Assembly: GCF_002215215.1 (NCBI RefSeq)
Contig: NZ_CP018632.1
Span: 5,824,501 to 5,888,500 of the forward strand
Direction: 5' to 3'
From: Granulosicoccus antarcticus IMCC3135
Lineage (GTDB): Bacteria > Pseudomonadota > Gammaproteobacteria > Granulosicoccales > Granulosicoccaceae
Length of the DNA stretch: 64,000 nt
Shown in pieces: positions 38,540 through 48,490 of this stretch (the first letter of the stretch is position 1; the number at the start of each line of letters is the position of its first letter). Both the position numbers and the translations under genes were made by a program. The notes beneath the pieces were generated by a model. That model was not told the origin of the DNA and ran no database searches. It worked only from the letters and a program-made list of their open reading frames with translations.

Positions 38540-38665
38540 GATTTGCAAACATGTATTCATAGCATTTATGCCTAAGCATAATCAAATGATGAAAAATATG
38601 CGACGAAGTTAATCCACTACAGGGTGATGACGATTGCAGGACAGGGCAGAACTGAGACAGATGCC

Positions 38666-39514
38666 TCAAGTATTGGCATCTCGAGCCTTTCTGGCACGCA
38701 CAAAAGTGGCTTCTATAGCCTCGCCATCGCTGATATCGATAGCATGTCGCAATTGCTTCAGATGCGCATCCAGATTGTCCATAGACTCCAGAATGGCCTC
38801 GCGATTGGTCAGACAGACATCGCGCCACATGATGGCGTCGCTGGATGCTATTCGCGTAAAGTCACGAAAACCACCGGCGGCATACCGAAAGATCTCTTCG
38901 GCTTCCTGCTGTGTCGCCAGGGTATCAACTAATGCAAAAGCCAGAACATGTGGCAAGTGGCTGGTAGCGGCAAGCACCCTGTCATGCTGTTCGGGGCCCA
39001 ATACTTCAACTTCAGCTCCAACCAATTCCCAGAGTTGCTGAACGGTGGCCGTTGCGGCTGCATCTGTCTCTGGAAGTGGGGTCAGCAACACGCGACGATT
39101 TTGATACAGACTCGCATCAGCGGCATCAACACCGGTCTTTTCACGACCTGCAATCGGGTGTCCGGGAACCACTCGGGACAAGTCCCCAAAGACATCTCTG
39201 GCATCCTTGATGAACGGTGCTTTCACACTACCCGCATCGGTAACGATTGCCGCTGGCTTCAAGTGTTCCTTGATGAGCTGCATCTGTTCGCGCATGCTCA
39301 ACATGGGTACCGCAAGCATGACTACATCGGCATCACAGATTACATCCGCTGCATTGACGCTGAAGGCATCGATCAGTCCCAGCTCCAGGCCTCGCACACC
39401 CGTTGCTTCAGAGCGCACCAGGGCAACAATTTTTCCCGGAAAATTTGCCTGCTTCAAAGCCCCTGCCAAAGAGCCGCCGATCATGCCCAGACCGACAATA
39501 CATAATGTGTTCAT
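38666..39514 (-). CDS. tyrA: prephenate/arogenate dehydrogenase
   Basis: Oxidative decarboxylation in tyrosine synthesis with NAD(P). The 282 residues have the Rossmann start LCIVGLGMIGGSLAGAL, the substrate motif VPGHPIAGREKTGVDAAD with its catalytic His, and a helical dimer domain from about residue 170 (HDRVLAATSHLPHVLAFAL). There is no fused chorismate mutase and no ACT domain. ATG start. It lies 36 bases downstream of pheA, making serC-pheA-tyrA an amino acid operon. Confidence 0.94.
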   Translation of the reverse strand: MNTLCIVGLGMIGGSLAGALKQANFPGKIVALVRSEATGVRGLELGLIDAFSVNAADVICDADVVMLAVPMLSMREQMQLIKEHLKPAAIVTDAGSVKAPFIKDARDVFGDLSRVVPGHPIAGREKTGVDAADASLYQNRRVLLTPLPETDAAATATVQQLWELVGAEVEVLGPEQHDRVLAATSHLPHVLAFALVDTLATQQEAEEIFRYAAGGFRDFTRIASSDAIMWRDVCLTNREAILESMDNLDAHLKQLRHAIDISDGEAIEATFVRARKARDANT

Positions 39515-39550
39515 CGGCTGGTACCCGTTGTATTCAAGATTGACAAGACC

Positions 39551-40684
39551 CTACAGGGCGCGTGGGTATGAACCAATCACCTTGAGAAGTGGTGTCAGTT
39601 CACGCAGCTCATCCAGCACCGGAGACAGGTTTGAATCGTGCTGATGACCCGTAACAGCGATAAAGAAGTGATATTCCCACAAGGCAGAACGTGATGGCCT
39701 TGATTCGATACGGGTCATGCTGACACCGGCGGTCTCCAACGGTGCCAGGATGTGACGCAAACCGCCTGGCCTGTGCGGCGCTGCAACCATCAGCAGTGTG
39801 GCATCGTCACCACTGGGCGGAATGTCCTGATCACCGATGACGAGAAAACGGGTGGTGTTGTTTCTGTCATCCTCGATACCGACAACCAGACTGTTGAGAC
39901 CATAGAGTTTCCCCGCAGTCTCGCCGGCAATTGCCGCGTATTCAGGGTGTTCCAAAGCCAGTTTGGCGGCCGCCGCATTGCTACTTTCACTGATGCGTTC
40001 GGCATTGGGCAAATTCGCATCCAGCCAATGGCGACACTGAGCCAAGGCTTGCGGATGAGCATGCACAGTCTTGATATCATCAAGCGATTCGCTACGGCTG
40101 AGCAGGCAATGCTGAATACGCATACTCAACTCACCACAGACGCGCAACGAGGACTGCGTAAGCAGATCCAGCGTCAGGTTGATCGCCCCTTCCGTAGAAT
40201 TTTCCACAGGCACAACACCAAAACGGACTCGACCTGTTTCCACCGCGTGGAATATATCTGCAATGCTGGACTCGGGAACGCTTTGTACCGCAAATCCAAA
40301 ATGCCTATCGGCAGCTGCGTGGCTATAGGTGCCTTCCGGCCCAAGGTAGGCCACCCGCATGGGCTCTTCAAGAGCCAGACTGGCGGAAATAATTTCGCGA
40401 AAAATACGCTGAACCGCGTAATCGCTCATGGGGCCGCCATTACGAGAGGCAACCTCTTTGAGTATTTGCGCTTCACGCTCTGGTCGATAGAAATCAACCG
40501 GCTTTCCTGCAGCTTCTGCCAGCTTGACCTTCGCCACTTTCAACGCGGCAGCTGCCCGTTGATTCAACAATGACTGAATCTGCAGATCCAGAGCATCGAT
40601 TTCCTTGCGAACCGCAGCCAGATCCAACGGCTTGTCAGTATCGGTCTGTGGCTGATTCTGTGCGTCCGGAATATCAGTGCTCAT
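39551..40684 (-). CDS. pheA: chorismate mutase / prephenate dehydratase (P-protein)
   Basis: A bifunctional enzyme of phenylalanine synthesis, 377 residues. Chorismate mutase occupies about 20-105 (LAAVRKEIDALDLQIQSLLN, FYRPEREAQILKEV). Prephenate dehydratase occupies about 108-285 (VAYLGPEGTYSHAA, PVENSTEGAINLTLDLL, NNTTRFLVIG). A C-terminal ACT domain binds phenylalanine as feedback inhibitor, with the ESRPSRSALWEYHFFIAV motif. The first 20 residues are a polar extension. Its start overlaps the serC stop by four bases. Confidence 0.96.
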   Translation of the reverse strand: MSTDIPDAQNQPQTDTDKPLDLAAVRKEIDALDLQIQSLLNQRAAAALKVAKVKLAEAAGKPVDFYRPEREAQILKEVASRNGGPMSDYAVQRIFREIISASLALEEPMRVAYLGPEGTYSHAAADRHFGFAVQSVPESSIADIFHAVETGRVRFGVVPVENSTEGAINLTLDLLTQSSLRVCGELSMRIQHCLLSRSESLDDIKTVHAHPQALAQCRHWLDANLPNAERISESSNAAAAKLALEHPEYAAIAGETAGKLYGLNSLVVGIEDDRNNTTRFLVIGDQDIPPSGDDATLLMVAAPHRPGGLRHILAPLETAGVSMTRIESRPSRSALWEYHFFIAVTGHQHDSNLSPVLDELRELTPLLKVIGSYPRAL

Positions 40685-41775
40685 GCATGCTGTTTCGCGA
40701 AGATATCAAGGTAATCGACCAGCTCGTCAACAGACCGGTCAGTGGTGGCATTGTACAAACTGGCCCGCAGGCCTCCGATCGATTTATGCCCCTTCAGTCC
40801 GACGAAGTTGCGATCCGAAGCACCCTTCAGAAATTCTGCCGTCAGCGAATCATTCTTCAACTGGAAGGGTATGTTCATGAGTGAGCGGTTCTGCGGATGT
40901 ATGCGGTTGATGTATAGCTCGTGCTGATCGAGAGCCGAGTACACCCGTCCAGCCTGATTCCGATTGCGCTCAGCCATGGCACTCACTCCACCCTGCTCTA
41001 GCAACCACTGAAAAACAAGCCCTGCGGCATACCAGGCAAATGTAGGCGGTGTGTTCAGCATCGAACCCGCCTTGGCCATGGCAGCGTAGCTGAACACGGG
41101 CGGCAGCGATCGCTCTGCACTGCGCTCCAGCAATTCATCGCTGACAATGACAAGCGTAATACCCGCCGGACCAATATTCTTCTGTGCACCGGCGTAAATC
41201 ATGCCGTACTGTTTGATGTCGACAGGCTGCGACAGTATCGAGGAGGACATGTCTGAAATCAGAGGCACGTTGCAGCGCGGTACTTCGTGCAGTCTTATAC
41301 CATCGATGGTTTCATTGTCAGTCACATGCAGAAAACTGGCTGAATCAGAGCAAGCCCATTGATCTGCATTCGGCACTTTTATCAGTGGCATTTCCTGACA
41401 ATGTGTCACCTCAATCACACTGCTCAGAGCTCGAGCTGAGTCCATCGCCTTGCCAGCCCAATAACCCGTATTGGCATAAGCAACCTGCCCGCGAACATCC
41501 AGATTCTGGACACATAATGAGAACTGGGCACTCGCCCCGCCCTGCATGAAAAGCACAGAATAATCCGAAGGAATATTCAACAACTGCCGAAAGTTGGCTT
41601 CGGTGGTTGTAGCGATTTCAGCAAAGTCCGCACTACGATGACTCATCTCGAGAACCGAGAGCCCGCGGCCTCGATAATCCAGCAACTCTGCCTGCATGCG
41701 CTCCAACACGGCCTGCGGCATTGCCGCAGGACCTGCATTGAAATTGGCTATCCGCGTCGTGGAATGCTCAGTCAA
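40681..41775 (-). CDS. serC: phosphoserine aminotransferase
   Basis: A PLP enzyme making phosphoserine (serine and vitamin B6 routes), 364 residues. It begins IANFNAGPAAMPQAVLERMQ and has LLFMQGG-type motif SVLFMQGGASAQFSLCVQNL. The PLP lysine is in IYAGAQKNIGPAGITLVIV, and the C-terminus has GLRASLYNATTDRSVDELV. The start appears to be TTG at 41775: an in-frame stop sits two codons upstream and no ATG lies before the conserved region. It sits between gyrA and pheA. Confidence 0.95.
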   Translation of the reverse strand: MTEHSTTRIANFNAGPAAMPQAVLERMQAELLDYRGRGLSVLEMSHRSADFAEIATTTEANFRQLLNIPSDYSVLFMQGGASAQFSLCVQNLDVRGQVAYANTGYWAGKAMDSARALSSVIEVTHCQEMPLIKVPNADQWACSDSASFLHVTDNETIDGIRLHEVPRCNVPLISDMSSSILSQPVDIKQYGMIYAGAQKNIGPAGITLVIVSDELLERSAERSLPPVFSYAAMAKAGSMLNTPPTFAWYAAGLVFQWLLEQGGVSAMAERNRNQAGRVYSALDQHELYINRIHPQNRSLMNIPFQLKNDSLTAEFLKGASDRNFVGLKGHKSIGGLRASLYNATTDRSVDELVDYLDIFAKQHA

Positions 41776-41798
41776 GTGTCACGGTACTCTGCAATGAT

Positions 41799-44492
41799 TT
41801 ATTTGGCGTCTTCGTCTGATGCAGCATCATCTTCCGAGTCATCTTCCGAGTCATCTTCCACAGCGTCAGCACTGGCGTCGAGCGCTTCGACATCAGCAAC
41901 AGCAACAGCAACAGCCTCGCCGTCGATGATCTCGCCGTCTTCATCCAGAACATCCTCGGCACTGATGTCGGACTCATCGATTGGTGTTAACTCCACCAGT
42001 GACTCACCCTTGCTCAGTCGAATCAGACGTACACCTTGCGTATTACGTCCAACGCTGGTGACTCCCGAGACTTTGGTACGTACCAATGTGCCACCGTCGG
42101 TAATGAGCATGATTTCGTCATCCTCTCCCACCTGTACCGCGCCAATAACCGGACCATTACGCTCAGTGGTCTTGATGTCGATGACACCCATGCCACCACG
42201 TCCCTTTGTCGGATAGTCTTCAGGCTTGGTGCGCTTGCCGTAACCATGCTTCGTGGCACTGAGAATGGTTCCCTCTCCCACCACGATAAGACCGATCACG
42301 CTGTCCTCTTCCGGCATGCGAATACCGCGAACACCAGCAGCAGTTCTGCCCATGATACGGACAGCATCCTCATTGAAGCGCATGGCACGACCACCACTGG
42401 AGAACAGCATGATGTCGCTGTCGCCCGTAGTCAGAGCAACGTCAATCAAGTAATCATCAATACGCAGATCGATGGCGATAATGCCATTGGTCCGTGGTCG
42501 TGAGAAATCAGCCAGAGCTGTCTTCTTGACGACACCCTTACTGGTCGCAAACACGATGAATTGTGTTTCGCTGTAGTCACGTACCGTCAGAACCGCATTG
42601 ACTCGCTCATTCTCTTCAAGCGGCAGCAGGTTGACGATGGGGCGACCACGAGCGCCTCGACTGGCAAGCGGTAGTTCGTAGACACGCTTCCAGTAGACCT
42701 TGCCGACACTGGTGAAAAACAGCACCGTGTCGTGCATGCTGGCAACAAACAGCTTGTCGACAAAATCCTGATCCTTCATGGCCGTGGCGGATCGCCCTCG
42801 ACCACCGCGCTTCTGCGCCTGATAATCAGACAACGGCTGTGCTTTGACATAACCACTGTGCGATAGCGTGACCACCACAGATTCATCAGCGATCAGATCT
42901 TCTACGGTCATTTCCGAGTGATCTACCTGGATGACTGTGCGGCGCTGATCACCGTATTTTTCGATGATCGCAACCAGCTCTTCGCGGATGACACTACGCA
43001 GTCGTTCAGGGTCAGTCAGGATGTCCAGATAGTCTTCGATCTTCTCGAGAATTTCACGGTACTCGGCAATGATCTTGTCTTGCTCAAGCCCTGTCAGACG
43101 GTGCAGACGCAAGTCCAGAATTGCCTGTGCCTGAACTTCGGTCAATTGATAGCGACCGTCGTGCAGACCATACATTTCAGCCAGATTTTCCGGCTTGGAA
43201 GCAGCCGCTCCAGCGCGCTCCAGCATGCCGCTGACGATACCCGGCTCCCAAGGCTGAGCAACCAGCTTTTCCTTGGCTTCAGCCGAGTTCTGGGACTCTT
43301 TGATGAGCTGGATAATGGGATCGATATTGGCCAGTGCGACAGCCAGACCTTCCAGCACATGGGCTCGGTCACGGGCTTTGCGCAACAGAAACACCGTGCG
43401 TCTTGTCACTACTTCGCGACGGTGTCGAATGAATGCATTCAGCACCTGCACCAGATTCATCAGCTTCGGCTGCCCTTCATCCAGGGCGACCATATTGATG
43501 CCGAACACCACCTGCAACTGAGTTTGTTTATAGAGCTGGTTAAGCATGACATCGCCGGAATCTCCCCGACGCATCTCGATCACCATGCGCATACCGTCTT
43601 TATCAGACTCGTCACGCAACTCTGTGATGCCTTCGATCTTTTTGTCTTTGACCAGCTCGGCGATTTTCTCCAACAAGCGCGCCTTGTTTACCTGATAAGG
43701 CAACTCGGTAACGATGATGGTGTCTTTGTTAGTCTTCTCGTTGTACTCAACCGTAGCCAGAGCTCTTACGTACAACTTGCCGCGCCCAGTGCGATAGGCC
43801 TCCTTGATACCGCGAGCACCGTTGATAATGCCGCGCGTCGGGAAATCAGGCCCTGGCAGATGCTCCATGAGCTGCTCGACGGTTATGTCAGGCTGGTCGA
43901 GCATGGCAATGGTGGCGTTGATGACTTCCGAGATATTGTGTGGCGGGATATTGGTCGCCATACCCACCGCAATACCCGTACCACCATTAACCAGCAGGTT
44001 GGGGATGCGTGAAGGCAATACAGCTGGCTCACTTTCCGAACCGTCGTAGTTAGGAATGAAGTCAACCGTTTCCTGATCGATATCGGACAGGAGGTCTTGT
44101 GTGATTTTCTCCATGCGCACTTCGGTATAACGCATGGCGGCCGCAGGGTCGCCATCAACCGAGCCAAAGTTACCCTGACCATCTATCAGCATGTAACGCA
44201 GACTGAAAGGCTGCGCCATTCGCACCATCGAATCGTAGATGGCCGAGTCACCATGAGGATGGTACTTACCCATGACCTCACCGACGACACGCGCGGATTT
44301 GCGATAGGGCCGATTGAACTCGTAGCCTTGCTCATGCATGGCATACAGAATTCTGCGGTGTACCGGTTTAAGCCCATCGCGCACATCCGGCAAGGCACGC
44401 GAAACAATTACGCTCATGGCGTAATCGAGGAACGACTGCCTCATCTCGTCTTCGAGATTGATGGGCAGAATTTCTTTGGCGAAATCAGACAT
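41799..44492 (-). CDS. gyrA: DNA gyrase subunit A
   Basis: The DNA-cleaving subunit of gyrase. I use ATG at 44492 (897 aa, [20 protein letters not shown]); an earlier in-frame codon at 44507 is TTG. The active Tyr122 is in [11 protein letters not shown]. The quinolone-region residues Ser83 and Asp87 are wild type ([10 protein letters not shown]). The GyrA box reads [10 protein letters not shown]. Six beta-propeller blades follow, and the end is a long acidic tail ([18 protein letters not shown]) plus Val/Ala/Asp-rich sequence. It heads the gyrA-serC-pheA-tyrA series. Confidence 0.97.
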   Translation of the reverse strand: MSDFAKEILPINLEDEMRQSFLDYAMSVIVSRALPDVRDGLKPVHRRILYAMHEQGYEFNRPYRKSARVVGEVMGKYHPHGDSAIYDSMVRMAQPFSLRYMLIDGQGNFGSVDGDPAAAMRYTEVRMEKITQDLLSDIDQETVDFIPNYDGSESEPAVLPSRIPNLLVNGGTGIAVGMATNIPPHNISEVINATIAMLDQPDITVEQLMEHLPGPDFPTRGIINGARGIKEAYRTGRGKLYVRALATVEYNEKTNKDTIIVTELPYQVNKARLLEKIAELVKDKKIEGITELRDESDKDGMRMVIEMRRGDSGDVMLNQLYKQTQLQVVFGINMVALDEGQPKLMNLVQVLNAFIRHRREVVTRRTVFLLRKARDRAHVLEGLAVALANIDPIIQLIKESQNSAEAKEKLVAQPWEPGIVSGMLERAGAAASKPENLAEMYGLHDGRYQLTEVQAQAILDLRLHRLTGLEQDKIIAEYREILEKIEDYLDILTDPERLRSVIREELVAIIEKYGDQRRTVIQVDHSEMTVEDLIADESVVVTLSHSGYVKAQPLSDYQAQKRGGRGRSATAMKDQDFVDKLFVASMHDTVLFFTSVGKVYWKRVYELPLASRGARGRPIVNLLPLEENERVNAVLTVRDYSETQFIVFATSKGVVKKTALADFSRPRTNGIIAIDLRIDDYLIDVALTTGDSDIMLFSSGGRAMRFNEDAVRIMGRTAAGVRGIRMPEEDSVIGLIVVGEGTILSATKHGYGKRTKPEDYPTKGRGGMGVIDIKTTERNGPVIGAVQVGEDDEIMLITDGGTLVRTKVSGVTSVGRNTQGVRLIRLSKGESLVELTPIDESDISAEDVLDEDGEIIDGEAVAVAVADVEALDASADAVEDDSEDDSEDDAASDEDAK

Positions 44493-45003
44493 GGAGCGAA
44501 GGGCCAAACAGGGTGGCGATCGAGTCAGATCAACCCACCGATTCTAGCACATTGATGACTGTGAAAGCCGCATGCGATGGTGCACTTGATGGCGCATGCA
44601 ATAGCGCTTGCTACGATCAGCTACAAGTGCTTCGCGATCACTCACTAATCATCCATGAAACTGACCACAAAGCAAGTTGCGTGACAACTCGCAGCGTGGG
44701 TGTGACAGACTCACTACCATTCGATATGACCAACCGGACCATGTCATCTGAACCGTCCAGTCGGCCACTTCTGACGTAAGGGATCGTGAAATAATTAAGT
44801 ATCAGTTTTCAGTTGGTCCTGCGCCTGTCCGGCAAGGCGTGAGAAGGGCGAATAGCTGGCTATTCAACCGCCGAACAACGCGGCAGGGCAGGATGCAGGG
44901 ACGACTGAAAATGATAATTAATTGTTTCACGATCCCTAAGCTTTATAATCAGGGCAGCGGCTACCTGGCCGCCACACATCGTTTCGCCAAAGCAAGGCAG
45001 GTC
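44493..45003. other. divergent intergenic region between gyrA and ubiG
   Basis: About 510 bases with no gene I can support. An open frame runs upstream of ubiG to 44839 but its sequence is not protein-like. It contains an extended -10 candidate for gyrA (44541-44549) and a small GAATAG/CTATTC inverted repeat near 44860. Confidence 0.45.
44541..44549 (-). promoter_or_regulatory. extended -10 promoter candidate for gyrA
   Basis: On the minus strand, TGC directly precedes TAGAAT, the extended -10 pattern, 48 bases before the gyrA ATG. No good -35 lies at the expected distance, which is tolerated with an extended -10. Confidence 0.4.
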
Positions 45004-45732
45004 ATGAACAGCAAGAACCATAACGTCGACCCCGCAGAACTCGCCAAATTCCAGGATCTGGCAAGTCGCTGGTGGGATGCGAATAGCGAATTCAAACCCC
45101 TTCACCAGATCAATCCGCTTCGACTGGGCTGGATCGCCGAACGGGTTGATCTACCGGCCTCCCGCGTACTGGATGTTGGCTGCGGTGGCGGCATCCTGGC
45201 AGAGTCCATGTCTCAGGCCGGCGCTGATGTGCTTGGCATTGACCTGGCAGAAGCACCGCTGGCGGTGGCACGCCTGCATGCCAAGGAATCGGGAGCGACA
45301 CTGGAATACCGTGAAATTTCCGCCGAAAACTGCGCTATCGAAATGCCTGGCAGCTTCGACTGCATTACCTGCCTGGAAATGCTGGAGCACGTACCTGACC
45401 CCGCCTCTACCGTTGCCGCCTGCGCAAGCATGGTCAAGCCCGGTGGCCGGGTATTCTTCTCGACCATCAGCCGCAATCCCAAATCCTGGCTGTTCGCCAT
45501 AGCCGGTGCTGAATACATTCTGCGCCTGCTACCCCGTGGTACTCACGACTGGAACAAATTCATCAAACCCTCCGAACTGGGCACCGCTTGCCGTCAGGCG
45601 GGATTGCGTGTCGATGAAATCATTGGTCTGACCTACAACCCGCTCACCAAGAACTACAAGCTGGAGCAGGATGTGGACGTGAACTACATGATTGCCACCA
45701 CTCGCATCGACCCAGACAGCACCTCAGACTGA
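45004..45732 (+). CDS. ubiG: ubiquinone biosynthesis O-methyltransferase UbiG
   Basis: Performs both O-methylations of the ubiquinone head group using SAM. I use ATG at 45004 (242 aa, [20 protein letters not shown]), which matches homologues. The SAM motif [15 protein letters not shown] is at residues 55-69, with [15 protein letters not shown] before it and the UbiG-type end [20 protein letters not shown]. It is divergent from gyrA, a neighbour it also has in many gammaproteobacteria, and is followed by cyd genes that use its quinone product. Confidence 0.95.
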   Translation: MNSKNHNVDPAELAKFQDLASRWWDANSEFKPLHQINPLRLGWIAERVDLPASRVLDVGCGGGILAESMSQAGADVLGIDLAEAPLAVARLHAKESGATLEYREISAENCAIEMPGSFDCITCLEMLEHVPDPASTVAACASMVKPGGRVFFSTISRNPKSWLFAIAGAEYILRLLPRGTHDWNKFIKPSELGTACRQAGLRVDEIIGLTYNPLTKNYKLEQDVDVNYMIATTRIDPDSTSD

Positions 45733-45762
45733 CAACCCGGCGTCAGATCGGAGCGCACATCC

Positions 45763-46713
45763 ATGACCAACATCAGCGTCGGTTCAACTCTGCACTACAG
45801 CCTGCTGTGGACAGAGCCAGCAGCCAGACAACGTTTCATCGAGCGCCTGGAATTGGTGCACGCCCTGGGCACCACACTGGAGGCTGTGCACGAACCGCAG
45901 GTGGCTGAACGCAAGATTCACTGGTGGCATGAAGAGCTGCAGCGTATGTCAGAAGGCAGTGCCCGGCATCCCGCAGCACAAGCTTGTCAGAGCAGCCTTG
46001 TTCTGAGCAACAATCCGAGCTGGCCTGCAGATCAAAATAACGAGGCAGATCAGACGGCAATTGATGCCCATCCCGCATTGAATGCCTGTTTGAATATTGT
46101 ATCCGCAGCCTCAACGATGCGATTTACCCCCCCTTCATCCGAGAAAGAGGCCAACGCCTTGCTCGAAAAGAATTATCTGGCTCGCATGGCGCTTTTGGCA
46201 CATGCGCTGTCAGACAATATCGATGATCTCGATCTGCCTGGACACTCTAGCCTTGCAGCACTTGCTCTAGGTAAATTCGAACAACTAAGTCGCCTGCCAC
46301 ATCTGATTCACCGTGGGCAGGCAGTCTTCAGTGATCAGCTCTACAAACAGCACGCTATCAGGCCCACGGACCTTGCCGGCAAGATTCGTATCGCCCCGGA
46401 CGCCGAATCGCCATCGACAAAGCAGGCTAGCAGCGGTCTCCACAGCATTCCTCTGACCGTTGAGAAACCCGAAATACAAGCACTGCTCAATGCGGCAATC
46501 ACCACGGCACATCAGGATTTTCAGCGTGCCATGGCAGATGATGAAACCGTGAGTCGTTACCGACAAGCGCCTCTGCTCCCCTTGTGGCGGCTGATTGTAT
46601 TACGCGAAAAGCAGCTAGCCATGTGGCAGCGAAATCCACCAAATCTGCTGCGCGAACGCACCACCTTGACGCCTCTGGTCAAGCTGTTCCATGCTTGGCG
46701 TAACCGTCGCTGA
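45763..46713 (+). CDS. squalene/phytoene-synthase-like protein, probably not a synthase
   Basis: A 316-residue soluble, mostly helical protein. It resembles the squalene/phytoene synthase-like proteins found in some gammaproteobacteria and the mitochondrial factor NDUFAF6. The recognisable block is FIERLELVHALGTTLEAVHE, then KIHWWHEELQRM, and a matching helix near 270-300 (RQAPLLPLWRLIVLREKQL). The aspartate-rich DxxxD motifs that bind prenyl diphosphate in true synthases are not visible. It sits between ubiG and cydD, 30 bases after ubiG, so a role around respiration or the membrane is possible. Function unknown. Confidence 0.6.
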   Translation: MTNISVGSTLHYSLLWTEPAARQRFIERLELVHALGTTLEAVHEPQVAERKIHWWHEELQRMSEGSARHPAAQACQSSLVLSNNPSWPADQNNEADQTAIDAHPALNACLNIVSAASTMRFTPPSSEKEANALLEKNYLARMALLAHALSDNIDDLDLPGHSSLAALALGKFEQLSRLPHLIHRGQAVFSDQLYKQHAIRPTDLAGKIRIAPDAESPSTKQASSGLHSIPLTVEKPEIQALLNAAITTAHQDFQRAMADDETVSRYRQAPLLPLWRLIVLREKQLAMWQRNPPNLLRERTTLTPLVKLFHAWRNRR

Positions 46714-46801
46714 ACTCAAGCACACCAGACTGATCGACCACCTCGATCTCACCAGCCTCCAAGCATCGCGAACAGGCTATCTACACCGGAATACAGATTT
46801 C

Positions 46802-48490
46802 ATGGCGCGTACCGCCAACCCAGCCGATGGATACCTTGCCAACCTGACGACACCGGTGCAAGCAGAATTACAACGTGCCAGCGTTTACGCAGTACTGGCA
46901 AATCTTTTATGGATCGGACAGGCCGCAGCTGCTGGCAGTGTCATTGCAAGCCTGGTCAACAGTGCTGACGGCGTATTGAACCCATGGTTGGCAGCCTTCA
47001 TCTTTACCATTATTGGGCTGACACGCAGCTTGCTTGATTATCACGGCACCAGCCTGTGCTTTCAGGCGGCGGACAAGGTCACTCAACAGGCTCGCCGCGC
47101 ACTGCTGGCTGCAGAGGCATTGCGCTCACCGATGGATAGCAAGCAGCCCTCGTCCGCATCGGTTGCCTCACTGGCCGCTGAAAAACTTGCCGCCCTGCAT
47201 CCTTATCTGATGCGCTACAAATCGGCCAGTACCCGAGTCATGATTGTGCCACTGGTCATTCTGGTAGCCACACTGCCGCTCTCCTGGGTCGTGACCGTGA
47301 CTCTGCTGATCGTCGGCCCACTGATTCCGGTATTCATGGCGCTGATCGGCATAGCGGCTGGTGAGGCAAGCGAGAAGCACATGCGCGAGGTCGGAACCTT
47401 GAATGCAGGCTTGCTGGAAAACCTGAACGCCCTGGTGGACATCCGGATTCTGGACGCATCCAGCCACACCATCAGTCGCTTCAGGCTCGCAGCCACAGAT
47501 CTGCACCAACGCACCATGGCCGTATTACGTATCGCATTTCTGTCATCGACCGTACTGGAGCTGTTTGCTGCCATCGGCGTGGCGATGGTTGCCGTCTATG
47601 TCGGCTTTGTATTGCTCGGAGAAATCAGATTTGGCACCTGGGGCAACACACTGAGTATTGGCGAGGGGGTATTTTTGCTGATGCTGGCTCCGGAGTACTT
47701 TCAGCCTTTGCGTGATCTGGCGACCGCCTGGCACGACAAGGCAACCGCCAAAGCCGTCGCAGCGGAGCTCCACGAGCTATCCCAGCACCAACAGCAAGGC
47801 ATTCTGGGCCAGGGTGGCGTTGCACAGTCTGGGCAGCTGGGCCAATCATTGTTGAAGACCACTCAGCTAAGCTGGCAAAACCCGACAGGGCAGTTGCTAC
47901 ATTTTCCTGATATAGACATTCGCGCGGGCCAGTCAATTGCCATCATGGGTCCCAGCGGCTCGGGAAAATCAACCTGGCTATCCATGCTTGCCGGACTCGT
48001 TGAACCTGCCAACGGCCAGATTACGGCCGCAGGCCTGCCACTGAACCAGGAAAACGCCGACGCCTGGCGCACACACATAGGCTGGATGTCCCAGACACCC
48101 TGGTTCATTTCCGGCACGCTGCGCGATAATTTCGCACTTGCCGGCAATGTAGATGATACCGACGCCTTGCAACGAGCATTGCAGCTGGCATCGATCGGAG
48201 ATCTGCTGGACAGCCTGCCACAGGGCATTGATACCCGCCTGGGCGAAACAGGCAGCGGCGTTTCCGGAGGGGAAGGCCGCAGGCTGATGCTGGCAAGGAT
48301 GGCGCTGGCTAACCGACCACTGATACTGGCCGACGAGCCGACCAGCGATCTGGATGAAAGCACGGCAGCAGCCGTTGGTGATGCCCTTGTTGAACTGGTT
48401 GCAGCAGGTGCCGCACTGATTGTGGCCACACATGACCCGAGACTGACCGCTCGCATGCAAACCCACTTCACTCTGGGAGACCAGGCATGA
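46802..48490 (+). CDS. cydD: cytochrome bd assembly ABC transporter, CydD subunit
   Basis: Half of the CydDC ABC exporter, which handles thiols or haem in the periplasm so that cytochrome bd can assemble. Starting at ATG 46802 gives 562 aa with about 26 residues before TM1, as in E. coli. The frame is open to 46691, overlapping the preceding gene, but that extension looks unlike CydD. Six TM segments precede the ATPase domain: Walker A GPSGSGKSTWLS, signature SGGEGRRLMLARMAL and Walker B LILADEPTSDLDE. It overlaps cydC by four bases. Confidence 0.93.
   Translation: MARTANPADGYLANLTTPVQAELQRASVYAVLANLLWIGQAAAAGSVIASLVNSADGVLNPWLAAFIFTIIGLTRSLLDYHGTSLCFQAADKVTQQARRALLAAEALRSPMDSKQPSSASVASLAAEKLAALHPYLMRYKSASTRVMIVPLVILVATLPLSWVVTVTLLIVGPLIPVFMALIGIAAGEASEKHMREVGTLNAGLLENLNALVDIRILDASSHTISRFRLAATDLHQRTMAVLRIAFLSSTVLELFAAIGVAMVAVYVGFVLLGEIRFGTWGNTLSIGEGVFLLMLAPEYFQPLRDLATAWHDKATAKAVAAELHELSQHQQQGILGQGGVAQSGQLGQSLLKTTQLSWQNPTGQLLHFPDIDIRAGQSIAIMGPSGSGKSTWLSMLAGLVEPANGQITAAGLPLNQENADAWRTHIGWMSQTPWFISGTLRDNFALAGNVDDTDALQRALQLASIGDLLDSLPQGIDTRLGETGSGVSGGEGRRLMLARMALANRPLILADEPTSDLDESTAAAVGDALVELVAAGAALIVATHDPRLTARMQTHFTLGDQA

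Noticed and set aside
42918-44012. 364-residue plus-strand frame inside gyrA
   Set aside because: Antisense to the highly conserved GyrA breakage domain; composition is that of a shadow frame.
44240-44260. Quinolone-resistance change in gyrA
   Set aside because: Ser83 and Asp87 are the sensitive-type residues.
45763-46713. Working phytoene or squalene synthase (carotenoid or hopanoid pathway)
   Set aside because: No aspartate-rich substrate motifs are seen and no other isoprenoid genes are nearby.
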